A DNA stretch of 64,000 nt, taken from positions 1 to 64,000 of the forward strand of contig NZ_RYZH01000030.1 of NCBI RefSeq assembly GCF_003977685.1, read 5' to 3'. The DNA is from Tautonia sociabilis (lineage in GTDB: Bacteria; Planctomycetota; Planctomycetia; Isosphaerales; Isosphaeraceae). Position numbers and translations under genes: made by a program. Positions within the stretch are counted from its first letter, which is position 1, and the number at the start of each line of letters is the position of its first letter. The notes beneath the pieces are model-generated. The model ran no database searches, was not told the DNA's origin, and saw nothing but the letters and a program-made list of their open reading frames with translations. Shown piece after piece: positions 16,022 to 23,707 of the stretch.

Positions 16022-17056
16022 ATGCCGGATCGCCACGAGGATCCCCCCTTCCTGAAGGCCTGCCGACGCGAACCCACCGAAGTGACGCCGATCTGGCTGA
16101 TGCGGCAGGCCGGGCGTTACATGGCCGATTACCGCGAGCTCCGCTCGAACGTCTCCTTCCTGGAACTGTGCAAGACTCCGGAACTGGCCACCGAGGTGAC
16201 CGTCTCGGCGGCCGAGCGGCTGGGGGTCGACGCCGCGATCCTCTTCGCCGACATCCTGCTGATCCTCGAACCCCTGGGGTTCGACCTAGAATTCTCCAAG
16301 GGGGACGGCCCGGTCATCCACAATCCCGTCGTGGAGCCGAAGGACGTCGACCGGCTCCGGGAGATGCCCGACGCGACGCCGTTGGGCTTCGTGACCGAGG
16401 CGGTGGCGCAGATCCGGGCGGCGCTTCCGGCGTCGATCCCGCTCATCGGCTTCGCCGGGGCCCCGTTCACGCTGGCTTGCTATGCGATCGAGGGGGGCGG
16501 GTCGCGGCACTACGACCGGGCCAAGGCGTTCATGTACCGCGATCCGGGCGCCTGGGACGTGGTCATGAGCCGGCTGGTCGACGCCACCGCGGTCTACCTC
16601 AACGCCCAGGCCGAGGCGGGTGCCCAGGCCTTGCAGGTGTTCGATAGCTGGGTGGGCACGCTCTCGCCGTCCGACTACAAGCGCTTCGTGCAACCGCACA
16701 TGCGTCGGCTCTTCGCCGCCTTGCCGGCCGACGTGCCCACGATCCATTTCGGCACCGGCACGGCAACCCTGCTGGAGGCCCAGCGCGACGCCGGAGGATC
16801 GGTCATCGGCCTGGACTGGCGAGTGGAGCTCGACGAGGCCTGGGACCGGCTCGGCCCAGGCGTGGCGGTCCAGGGCAACCTCGACCCGGTCGTGCTGCTC
16901 TCTTCTCGCGAGGAGATCGAGCGCCAGGCCCGCCGGATTCTCGACCAGGCCGCCGGGCGACCCGGTCATGTCTTCAACCTCGGCCACGGGATCCTCCCCC
17001 AAACGCCCGTCGATCACGTCCGGGCGCTGGTGGAGTACGTCCATCAAGCCCGCTGA
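16022..17056 (+). CDS. hemE: uroporphyrinogen decarboxylase
   Basis: Removes four acetate carboxyls from uroporphyrinogen III to give coproporphyrinogen III, in the cytoplasm. 344 aa, the usual length. Signature 1 is TPIWLMRQAGRYM (residues 23-35), with the substrate-binding Arg of RQAGR. The catalytic Asp lies in AAILFADILLILEPLG, signature 2 is GFAGAPFTLACY, and the C-terminal FNLGHGILPQTPVDH holds the conserved His. The ATG start is supported by alignment of RQAGR near residue 30. A protoporphyrinogen oxidase gene follows 2.2 kb downstream with a DUF1559/lipoprotein unit between. A terminator hairpin follows 35 bases after the stop. Confidence 0.96.
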   Translation: MPDRHEDPPFLKACRREPTEVTPIWLMRQAGRYMADYRELRSNVSFLELCKTPELATEVTVSAAERLGVDAAILFADILLILEPLGFDLEFSKGDGPVIHNPVVEPKDVDRLREMPDATPLGFVTEAVAQIRAALPASIPLIGFAGAPFTLACYAIEGGGSRHYDRAKAFMYRDPGAWDVVMSRLVDATAVYLNAQAEAGAQALQVFDSWVGTLSPSDYKRFVQPHMRRLFAALPADVPTIHFGTGTATLLEAQRDAGGSVIGLDWRVELDEAWDRLGPGVAVQGNLDPVVLLSSREEIERQARRILDQAAGRPGHVFNLGHGILPQTPVDHVRALVEYVHQAR

Positions 17057-17090
17057 CGGGCCGTCGATCCGGAGGCTCCGATCCTCGCTC

Positions 17091-17114
17091 CGCGAAGCGT
17101 CGCGATTTTTTTTT
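17091..17114 (+). terminator. rho-independent terminator of hemE
   Basis: CGCGA-AGCG-TCGCG stem-loop followed by A and a run of nine T. It is the clearest classical intrinsic terminator in the window. Confidence 0.75.
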
Positions 17115-17147
17115 GGCGCGTTGTCGCGGCACATGATGAAAAAACAG

Positions 17148-17177
17148 TTGCATTCTCTCGGGTCAGACGGTTAGCAT
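17148..17177 (+). promoter_or_regulatory. candidate sigma-70-like promoter for DUF1559 gene
   Basis: TTGCAT (4 of 6) and TAGCAT (4 of 6) separated by 18 bases, downstream of the hemE terminator in an A+T-richer patch. Confidence 0.35.
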
Positions 17178-17238
17178 GCTTGGGTCATCCCTGCGCCCCA
17201 AGTCATTTTCCTCTCTCCTCTCAGACTCCGGATGTGCA

Positions 17239-17271
17239 AACGCTCGCCGGAGTGAGTGATTGACGAGCGTT
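17239..17271 (+). repeat. 8-bp inverted repeat in the leader
   Basis: AACGCTCG and CGAGCGTT are perfect complements with 17 bases between. It could be an mRNA hairpin or an operator. Confidence 0.5.
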
Positions 17272-17565
17272 GGGATCACACGAGCCTTCCGGCTCGACTC
17301 CGGAGACAGGTCGGCGATCGCTCGGTCCTGCCCGCTGAAAATCGATGGTCCGGCGCCGAGTTCGGAAGGGCAGGTCAACGTGCTGCCTTGCATGACCGCT
17401 TCCTCTCTCAGGAATGATCGGGTTCAGTGGATCCTCCCGGCGAGGTAAACCGCACCCGACCGGTTTCCCGAACCGGCCAGGCCCGCGCGTTCCCTCGGGA
17501 GCTCCGCCCCTCATCGTTGGAGAGTGATCTTCGTCCGACCTTTATCTCCTGGAGATTGAACCCCG

Positions 17566-18630
17566 ATGAAGGCTCGAACGGCCGCGAGCCGCGGTTTCAC
17601 GCTCATCGAGCTGCTGGTGGTCATCGCCATTATCGGCGTGCTCATCGCCCTGTTGCTGCCGGCCGTCCAATCGGCCCGAGAGGCCGCCCGACGCGCCCAG
17701 TGCACCAACAACTTGAAACAGATCGGCATCGCCCTGCATAACTACGAGAGCGCCTACGGCTCGTTCCCCTTCGGCATTCTCTCGAACATCCCCAACAACG
17801 GCGAGGCGCTGGCCTCCGGCAGCAACCCGTGCGACACCAGGCTGCGGCACACGCTGTTTACCTACTCGCTGCAGTTTATCGAGGGGACCAACCTCTACGC
17901 CTCGGTCAACATCAACGCGCCGGCCAACAGCATCCGGAACATCACGGCGCTGAATCAGCGGGTGGCGACCTACGCCTGCCCGTCGGATGGCGTCTCCGAC
18001 CCGACCCCTGAGGGCTATCCCGGCTACTCGCATGGCTCCTATGCGGGGAACGCCGGCACGATCAACTTCTGGCGATACTGGACCGGCAGCTCGTCCGACC
18101 CCATGTGCGGCGTGCTCCAGGGGAATGGCTCGTTCGTCCGCAACTGGAACTACGGGATCTCGTCGATCAAGGACGGTACCAGCAACACCCTGTTTGTCGG
18201 CGAGGCCGCCCGGGACGATAACGAGGTGAGCGGCATTTTCAACTTCTGGAACTCGGGCGAGTGGTTCGGCGATGGCATGCTCCACCGCCCCACTGGCCTG
18301 CGGTTCGCGGTCCCTCGGATCAACGCCAAGCATGTCCGAAGCGCGGCCGAGGTCGGCGGCGATGCGTATGCCTGGATGTCTCACCCGACCCCGCCGTCGT
18401 CCCGGAACTGGTTCGCCAACCCGGTCGCCCTGAAGGTCGGCCAGTGGGGCTTCCGGTCGAACCACCCCGGCGGCGCCAACTTCCTCTTCGGCGACGGCTC
18501 GGTCCGGTTCCTGAAGGAGACGATCGACATGGGCCAGATCACCGGGGACGTGAACACCAGCCGGATGGGCGTCTATCACGCCCTTTCGACCCGCAATGGT
18601 GGCGAGGTCATCTCCGCCGACCAGTTCTGA
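17566..18630 (+). CDS. DUF1559 prepilin-like secreted protein
   Basis: 354 aa. It starts with a type IV prepilin-like N-terminus: short basic leader, then RGFTLIELLVVIAIIGVLIA, where cleavage after Gly and methylation of Phe are expected. Next comes the planctomycete hallmark SAREAARRAQCTNNLKQIG. The C-terminal DUF1559 block includes GISSIKDGTSNTLFVGE and GGANFLFGDGSVRFLKET, ending in the usual GGEVISADQF. Planctomycetes carry many such paralogs; they are thought to form pseudopilus-like or cell-surface material, but functions are not established. A tiny lipoprotein gene follows, the usual pairing. Confidence 0.92.
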   Translation: MKARTAASRGFTLIELLVVIAIIGVLIALLLPAVQSAREAARRAQCTNNLKQIGIALHNYESAYGSFPFGILSNIPNNGEALASGSNPCDTRLRHTLFTYSLQFIEGTNLYASVNINAPANSIRNITALNQRVATYACPSDGVSDPTPEGYPGYSHGSYAGNAGTINFWRYWTGSSSDPMCGVLQGNGSFVRNWNYGISSIKDGTSNTLFVGEAARDDNEVSGIFNFWNSGEWFGDGMLHRPTGLRFAVPRINAKHVRSAAEVGGDAYAWMSHPTPPSSRNWFANPVALKVGQWGFRSNHPGGANFLFGDGSVRFLKETIDMGQITGDVNTSRMGVYHALSTRNGGEVISADQF

Positions 18631-18657
18631 GCCCCGGGTTCTACGATCTCCCGGCGA

Positions 18658-18701
18658 GGGCCGGCCGGGGTTCATCCCGTCCGGCCCCGCCCGTTTTGGT
18701 T
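18658..18701 (+). terminator. hairpin with T-rich tail after DUF1559
   Basis: GGGCCGG (18658-18664) pairs with CCGGCCC (18681-18687), with further G/C pairing inside the loop, followed by CGCCCG and TTTTGGTTT. It lies between the DUF1559 stop and the lipoprotein start, so it may attenuate the downstream gene. Confidence 0.55.
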
Positions 18702-18737
18702 TGCCCGCCTGAGGCCCCAACGAGAGTCCCTCCGACG

Positions 18738-18908
18738 ATGATGCTCCACCTCCGACGCCTCGCCGCCCTGACGACCCTGACCCTGCTGATTGGCTGCGGC
18801 GGCGGCGAGCCCGAGCCCGCTCCGGCCCCCGCCCCGGCCGAGCCCGAGTCTCCGGCCGCCGACCCGGTCGCGACCGAGACCCAGGACATGAGCGGCACCG
18901 TGGATTGA
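18738..18908 (+). CDS. small lipoprotein, 56 aa
   Basis: A lipoprotein signal (MMLHLRRLAALTTLTLLIGC) with a lipobox LIGC precedes a short mature chain dominated by Pro, Ala and Glu (GEPEPAPAPAPAEPESPA). It has no folded domain. Such mini-lipoproteins regularly follow DUF1559 genes in planctomycetes and may anchor or chaperone the partner, but this is inference. Two adjacent ATG codons begin the frame and either may be used. Confidence 0.75.
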   Translation: MMLHLRRLAALTTLTLLIGCGGGEPEPAPAPAPAEPESPAADPVATETQDMSGTVD

Positions 18909-18965
18909 CCCCCCGCCGCTCCGCGTCGTCTCACTTCGCCTCGCCTCGCCTCGCCATGTTCACCA

Positions 18966-18998
18966 ACCCCGCCCGGCCGGCTCCCGGCCCGGCGGGGT
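18966..18998 (+). terminator. GC-rich hairpin after the lipoprotein gene
   Basis: ACCCCGCC-C-GGCCGG, loop CTC, CCGGCC-C-GGCGGGGT: 14 bp of stem with a single C-C mismatch. A weak T-containing tail follows. Confidence 0.55.
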
Positions 18999-19232
18999 CG
19001 TTCGTCTGCCAGGCCCACCCTGGGCGGCCGAGGCGATTGGCCCGGGATCGTTTTCCTCGGGGGCCCGGCCCCGATCCGCTCCGGGATGGCTGGGCGCTTG
19101 TGCCGGTCGGGCCGACGGTCCTAAACTGGGAAGTGATCCGCGGTGCCGTCGCCGCCCGGGGGCCCGGACCGGCCGGACGATCAGGCCGGGTGGAGGCGAC
19201 CGGGATCAGCCTCGTCCGAAGGATTGGCCGTC
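18999..19232. other. intergenic stretch before protoporphyrinogen oxidase
   Basis: Together with the hairpin before it this makes a gap of more than 300 bases. No gene is seen. A TCGCC pentamer is repeated four times just upstream (about 18937-18955). No convincing promoter hexamers. Confidence 0.3.
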
Positions 19233-20696
19233 GTGTCGGAACGTTCCGCTCGAGTCCATCGGGTGGTTGTCGTCGGTGCCGGGCTGACTGGCCTGACGGC
19301 GGCCCATCGCCTGATCCAGCGCTCTGGAGCCCCCCGGACTCCTCTGGAGCTGACGGTGCTGGAGTCGAGGGATCGGGTCGGCGGCGCGATCTGGACCGAC
19401 CGGGTGGACGGCTTCACCCTGGAGGGGGGGGCCGACTCGTTCATCACAAATAAGCCGCAAGCGGTCGCGCTCTGCCGGGAGATCGGCCTAGGAGACCAGC
19501 TCATCGGCACCGATGACCGCTACCGGCGCTCGTTCGTCGTGCGCAAGGGCCGCCTGCTCCCGGTGCCCGAGGGGTTCGTGCTGATGGCGCCGCAGCGGCT
19601 CGGCCCGCTGCTCGGCTCGCCGATCCTCTCCTGGCGGGGCAAGCTGCGGATGCTGCTGGACCTGCTGCTCCCCCCTCGGCTGGACGACGCGGACGAGAGC
19701 CTGGCGAGCTTCGTGCGTCGCCGGCTCGGCCGGGAGGCGCTGGATCATCTGGTACAGCCGCTCGTGGCCGGCATCTACACGGCCGACCCGGAGGAACTGA
19801 GCCTCCGGGCCGCGATGCCGCAGTTCCCCCAGATGGAGCGCGAGCACGGGAGCCTGCTCCTGGCCGCCCTCCGTCAGGGCCGGGCGGCGAGGCAGGAAGG
19901 TCGGGGGGCATCCGGGGCACGCTACAGCCTCTTCCAGACGATCGCGGGGGGGATGGGGGTCCTGCCGGCCACGCTCGCCCGGTCGCTGCCCCCGGGCTCG
20001 GTCCGCCTGGGGGCCTCGGTCCGCCGGATCTCCAGGCAGGAGGCCGAGGGGACCTGGCGGGTCGAGCTGCTCGACGGCCCGCCGATCGAGGCGCACGCGG
20101 TGATCCTCGCCGTCGAGGCGCACTCGGCCGCTCGCCTGATCGACGGCGAGGCCCCCGAGCTGGCGCTGGACCTGAGGTCGATCCCCTACGCCTCCTCGGC
20201 GATCGTTCAGCTGGCCTACCCCCGAGAGCTCGTCTCCCACCCGCTCGACGGCTTCGGCGCCGTCGTGCCGGCGGTCGAGGGCCGGGAGATCCTGGCGATC
20301 TCGTTCACCAGTGTGAAGTTTCCCGGGAGGGCGCCGGAGGGCTCGGTGCTGCTTCGGGTCTTTATCGGAGGAGCCCTGCAGGCTTCCCTGTTCGACAGAG
20401 ACGATGAGGAGCTGGAGGCGATCGCCCGCCGAGAGGTCGGCGAGCTGCTCGGCGCCTCCGGAGAGCCGATCCTCTGTCGGGTGGCCCGACATGCCCGGGC
20501 GATGCCGCAGTATACCCTCGGCCACCTCGATCGCGTGGCCGCGATCCGCCGCCGGGCCGCCTCGCTCCCGGGCCTGTTCCTGGCCGGCAACGCCTTCTCT
20601 GGCGTTGGGGTGCCCGACTGCATCCGCAGCGGCCAGGAAGCCGCCGACGCCACGGCCCGCCTGCTGGCCGACGGCCAGAGCCGGGCCGTGGCGTGA
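19233..20696 (+). CDS. hemG: protoporphyrinogen oxidase (FAD, HemG/HemY type)
   Basis: Oxidises a porphyrinogen (protoporphyrinogen IX or coproporphyrinogen III, depending on subtype) late in heme synthesis. 487 aa. The FAD-binding motif is VVVGAGLTGLTAA at the N-terminus, followed by RVGGAIWTDRVDGFTLEGG and DSFITNKPQ. The mid-protein has PLVAGIYTADPEELS, and the end has LFLAGNAFSGVGVPDCIRSG, all diagnostic. The GTG at 19233 is chosen because an AAGGA box lies 9 bases before it and the Rossmann motif starts about 10 residues later. hemE lies upstream on the same strand. Confidence 0.92.
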   Translation: MSERSARVHRVVVVGAGLTGLTAAHRLIQRSGAPRTPLELTVLESRDRVGGAIWTDRVDGFTLEGGADSFITNKPQAVALCREIGLGDQLIGTDDRYRRSFVVRKGRLLPVPEGFVLMAPQRLGPLLGSPILSWRGKLRMLLDLLLPPRLDDADESLASFVRRRLGREALDHLVQPLVAGIYTADPEELSLRAAMPQFPQMEREHGSLLLAALRQGRAARQEGRGASGARYSLFQTIAGGMGVLPATLARSLPPGSVRLGASVRRISRQEAEGTWRVELLDGPPIEAHAVILAVEAHSAARLIDGEAPELALDLRSIPYASSAIVQLAYPRELVSHPLDGFGAVVPAVEGREILAISFTSVKFPGRAPEGSVLLRVFIGGALQASLFDRDDEELEAIARREVGELLGASGEPILCRVARHARAMPQYTLGHLDRVAAIRRRAASLPGLFLAGNAFSGVGVPDCIRSGQEAADATARLLADGQSRAVA

Positions 20697-20976
20697 GGCC
20701 GGGGGGAGGCTCAGGGGCGGTCGGGAAGGATGCCGGTTGGCCGTTGCCGGTGGCCGGATGACCGGGACGAGCCGCCAGCGGGCCGATTGCTGACTGGAGG
20801 GGACGCAAGGCCGCTGGGCCCCAGTCCGGCATCCGGCGAGTGGCCGTCCGCGAACGTCGATCGGTCGTCGGCCGCGCCGCATCGGGCTTCGACTCGCCTC
20901 CATCAACCGTCCGGTACCCGGTTCTGGGTATCGGGCATCGGGCATCGGCGCAGACGGCTTCCGCGCCGCCGAGGGG
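20697..20976. other. convergent intergenic region
   Basis: 280 bases between the oxidase stop and the end of the minus-strand Tad cluster. It contains short GC-rich partial inverted repeats and a GGGCATC-type tandem near 20928-20947, but no gene and no clean terminator. Confidence 0.3.
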
Positions 20977-21327
20977 TCATCGCAGTCGGTTGTGTCTCAT
21001 GATGAGCGTCCCGATGCAGAGGCTGGTGATCAGGGCTCCCACAGCCCACTCGATGGGGACGGGAACCCGCCCGAAGGGCTTGGCGGCGCGGCGGCGGGCG
21101 ACCGAGGAAACCTCGTCGATGTACCTCACGGCGAGGTCCAGGGCCGGGGTCTGAATGATGGGGACCGGCCCGGAGAGGGCGGCCCAGCGGGCGTAGCAAA
21201 GCTTGGCGCCATCGAAGAGAAACGGGACGGTCAGGATCAGGATGATCAAAGAGACCCCGAACCGGAGCCTCTGGGCCTCGGGGGCCGAGGCGTGCCGATC
21301 GATGGGGGGGGAGGTCTGGCTCGGCAT
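20977..21327 (-). CDS. small two-helix membrane protein at the end of the Tad operon
   Basis: 116 aa, not recognised. Two hydrophobic segments (about residues 24-42, VSLIILILTVPFLFDGAKL, and 92-110, IEWAVGALITSLCIGTLIM) flank a soluble stretch of about 45 residues. It starts 75 bases after tadC; the gap holds a tandem ATCGGATGGG-type repeat. Position suggests a Tad accessory protein, but no Tad family signature is visible. Confidence 0.5.
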   Translation of the reverse strand: MPSQTSPPIDRHASAPEAQRLRFGVSLIILILTVPFLFDGAKLCYARWAALSGPVPIIQTPALDLAVRYIDEVSSVARRRAAKPFGRVPVPIEWAVGALITSLCIGTLIMRHNRLR

Positions 21328-21402
21328 GGCGGGGTCCCCGCTCGGGCCGGTCGGCCGGAGGTTCGGATCGAATCGGATGGGATCGGATGGGATCGGACCG
21401 GA

Positions 21403-22362
21403 TCAATTGGTCATCATGGTTTCCATGATCTTGATGGCCGCGGGCCCGACGAGGACGACGAAGACGCCGGGGAAGATGAACAGGACCAGCGGCAGCATGA
21501 TCTTCACCGCCGTCTGGGCCGCCTTTTCTTCGGCCAGTTGGCGGCGTCGGGTACGCATCGCGTCGGACTGGACGCGGAGCGCCTGGCCGATCGGCGAACC
21601 GAACTTCTCGGCCTGGATGATCACGGCGGCCAGGGCGCGCACGTCCTCGACGCCGGTCCGGATACCCAGATCGCGCAGGGCCTCGCGGCGCGGGCGGCCC
21701 ATCTGGATCTGGAAGTTGACGATATTCAGCTCGTCACAGACTTCCTTGCACGAGTCGACCAGTTCGGCGGTCACGCGCCGCATGGCGGCGTCGAACCCGA
21801 GGCCGGCCTCGACGCAAACGACCATCAGGTCGAGCGCGTCAGGCAGCCCGAGGAAGATGGCCTGCTGCCGCCGCCGCCTCTTCTGGGCGACGACGAGCGC
21901 CGGCAGGTAGAAGCCGAGGCCGCCGGCGGCAACCACCGTCAGCAGCGAGTTGCGGTCGAACCCGTTGGAGATGGCCGAGGGGGTGGCCAAGGCCAAGCCG
22001 ATGAGCAGGCCGATGACCTTCAGGCCGAGGTACACCTGGACGGCCTGAGGGCTGCGGATGCCGGCGTTGAGCAGGGCGGTGCGGATCTTGCCCAGCTCCT
22101 CCTCGTTCTTTGGCTGGACCGGGGCGGCGAGCTTTCGGGCGGCCTCGGCGACCCGGTCCTGGATCCGTCGGCGCTCACGCTCGGCCCGGGCGCGCTCGGC
22201 GTCGTGCTGCGAGCGGTCGAGCATCCGCTTCAGGCGATCCTCCGCCTTGGTCGGCCGGGCCCCCAGGATCAGCAGGACGGCCCAGCCGCCGAGCATGAAG
22301 GCGAGGAAGGCCGCCGGCGGCACCAGGTTCTCGGGCGTCAGCAGGGTCTGCAGGGTCGGCAC
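21403..22362 (-). CDS. tadC: Tad pilus inner-membrane platform protein TadC
   Basis: Type II secretion GspF-domain protein, 319 aa. It pairs with TadB to form the platform on which the CpaF motor acts. The core shows AIFLGLPDALDLMVVCVEAGL, AMRRVTAELVDSCKEVCDEL and QIQMGRPRREALRDLG, typical of the T2SSF domain. Hydrophobic helices lie at the N-terminus, the middle (LLTVVAAGGLGFYLPALVV) and the C-terminus (KIMLPLVLFIFPGVFVVLVG). The second GTG (22362) is preferred because a GAGAGG box precedes it; an upstream GTG at 22392 is possible. It follows tadB by 51 bases. Confidence 0.88.
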   Translation of the reverse strand: MPTLQTLLTPENLVPPAAFLAFMLGGWAVLLILGARPTKAEDRLKRMLDRSQHDAERARAERERRRIQDRVAEAARKLAAPVQPKNEEELGKIRTALLNAGIRSPQAVQVYLGLKVIGLLIGLALATPSAISNGFDRNSLLTVVAAGGLGFYLPALVVAQKRRRRQQAIFLGLPDALDLMVVCVEAGLGFDAAMRRVTAELVDSCKEVCDELNIVNFQIQMGRPRREALRDLGIRTGVEDVRALAAVIIQAEKFGSPIGQALRVQSDAMRTRRRQLAEEKAAQTAVKIMLPLVLFIFPGVFVVLVGPAAIKIMETMMTN

Positions 22363-22413
22363 GGGGAGGCCTCTCGGTGCCGGCCGGACCACCGGCCGGG
22401 CCTGGGATGCGGG

Positions 22414-23385
22414 TCAGACCTTGATGGAGATGATCTTCTTGATCGCCAGCGCCCCCAGAACCTGGAGCACGATGGTGACGGCCAGCAGCTTCGTGCCCGT
22501 CGTCGTCTGGAACAGCGGGGCGACGTAGGAGGGGTTGCTGAAGGCGATGAACCCCAGCAGGCCCGGCGGCAGGGCCATCAGCACCAGGCCCGAGAGCCGC
22601 CCCTCGGCGGTCAGCGCCTTGACGTGGCCGACCAGCTCGAATCGCTGCCGGATCAGCCGGCCGATCTTGTCGAGCACCTCGGCCAGGTCGCCGCCCGTGG
22701 TGCGCTGGATGATGATGGCGGTGACGAGGAAGCGGACGTCCATCGTCGGCACCCTCGAGGAAATCCCGCGCAGCGCGTCGTCCATCGGCACGCCGAGGTT
22801 CTGCTCCTCGAAGGCGCGGCCGAACTCGGCCGAGACCGGGCCCTTCATCTCGTGGGAAACCAGTTGCATTCCTGAAGACAGCCCGTGGCCGGCTCGCAGG
22901 GCCCGGCTCATCAGCTCGACCGCCTCGGGCAGTGAGGCCATGAACAGCGCGATCCGCTTTCGCTTGCGGTGCACCAGGTACAGCAGCGGCAGGCCCACCC
23001 CCATCGCCAGCGCGATTGCTGGTGCCAGCAGCGGCGAGATGAGCGTGGCACCGATCAAGCCCCCAATCAGCCCCATGACGCCGGAGATTGTCAGGTAGGT
23101 CTTCAGCGGCGTGCTCATGTCGGCCTGCTCGTAGAGCGCCTTCAACGAGTCGGCGCTGGGCAGGAACCGGTCGATCGCCAGCTGCTGGGAGTTGACCGGA
23201 GGCGCCCGGAGCAGCGAGTCGGCCGCCAGTTGGCGCTGCTTCTTCGGCCGCTTGCCGGTGGTCAGATGCTCGAGCCGCTCCTCGGCCACGGCCGACTGCG
23301 GCTTCATCAGCACCATGGCAAGGCCGGCGACCACCAGCGCGATCGCCGCGCCGGCGGAGATCGTCACCAGGGTGAGGGGGTCCAT
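22414..23385 (-). CDS. tadB: Tad pilus inner-membrane platform protein TadB
   Basis: GspF-domain protein, 323 aa. An N-terminal helix (LVTISAGAAIALVVAGLAMVL), central helices near residues 95-135, and a C-terminal pair surround the cytoplasmic T2SSF domain: FMASLPEAVELMSRALRAGH, GLSSGMQLVSHEMKGPV and DALRGISSRVPTMDVRFL. TTGGDLAEVLDKIGRLIR is also typical. It works with TadC and CpaF in pilus extrusion. Confidence 0.9.
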   Translation of the reverse strand: MDPLTLVTISAGAAIALVVAGLAMVLMKPQSAVAEERLEHLTTGKRPKKQRQLAADSLLRAPPVNSQQLAIDRFLPSADSLKALYEQADMSTPLKTYLTISGVMGLIGGLIGATLISPLLAPAIALAMGVGLPLLYLVHRKRKRIALFMASLPEAVELMSRALRAGHGLSSGMQLVSHEMKGPVSAEFGRAFEEQNLGVPMDDALRGISSRVPTMDVRFLVTAIIIQRTTGGDLAEVLDKIGRLIRQRFELVGHVKALTAEGRLSGLVLMALPPGLLGFIAFSNPSYVAPLFQTTTGTKLLAVTIVLQVLGALAIKKIISIKV

Positions 23386-23707
23386 CGTCGCGGCTCCGGT
23401 GCGGTTGGGCGGTGTGCGGCCCGGCGGGCGGGGCTTCGCCCCTTGACGGCGCGGGCGTCTGTCACCACCCGTCGGCGAGCGTGAACAGCACGTCCGATGA
23501 AATCACCATACGTCACGATTCCCGTGCCGACTCGTGATTCCGGCCTCGGCCGACGCCCTCGCGGGACTGCCCGGGGGCGGGACTCTTGCGCGGAGATCCC
23601 GCTCAAACGCCCCTTCTCCGCCGGGGCACGATGGGGCGGCCGCCGAGGGGCGGTCCGGGGCCCGGCCTCGCGTCGATCCCACCGTCCGCCTTCCGCAACA
23701 TTCGGAA
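23386..23707. other. 322-base gap inside the Tad cluster
   Basis: Between the cpaF stop and the tadB start, same strand. No frame here looks coding. The upper part carries G+C-rich partial inverted repeats. It could contain an internal promoter for tadBC, but I see no clear hexamers. Confidence 0.3.

Larger units (their letters stand above)
17115..17565 (+). other. long leader region before the DUF1559 gene
   Basis: 451 bases without a gene, noticeably lower in G+C than the surroundings. It contains a promoter candidate (TTGCAT at 17148 and TAGCAT at 17172, 18-base spacing) and two inverted repeats: AACGCTCG...CGAGCGTT at 17239-17271, and CCGGTT-TCCCG-AACCGG at 17460-17476. If the promoter is right, the transcript has a structured 5' leader of nearly 400 bases. 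I recognise no known riboswitch class. Confidence 0.4.

Noticed and set aside
21361..21402. Tandem ATCGGATGGG repeat between tadC and the small membrane protein gene as a regulatory site
   Set aside because: Short and low-complexity, only two full units; nothing ties it to regulation.
20992..22875. 627-codon plus-strand frame over tadC and tadB
   Set aside because: Antisense shadow of two clear GspF-domain genes.
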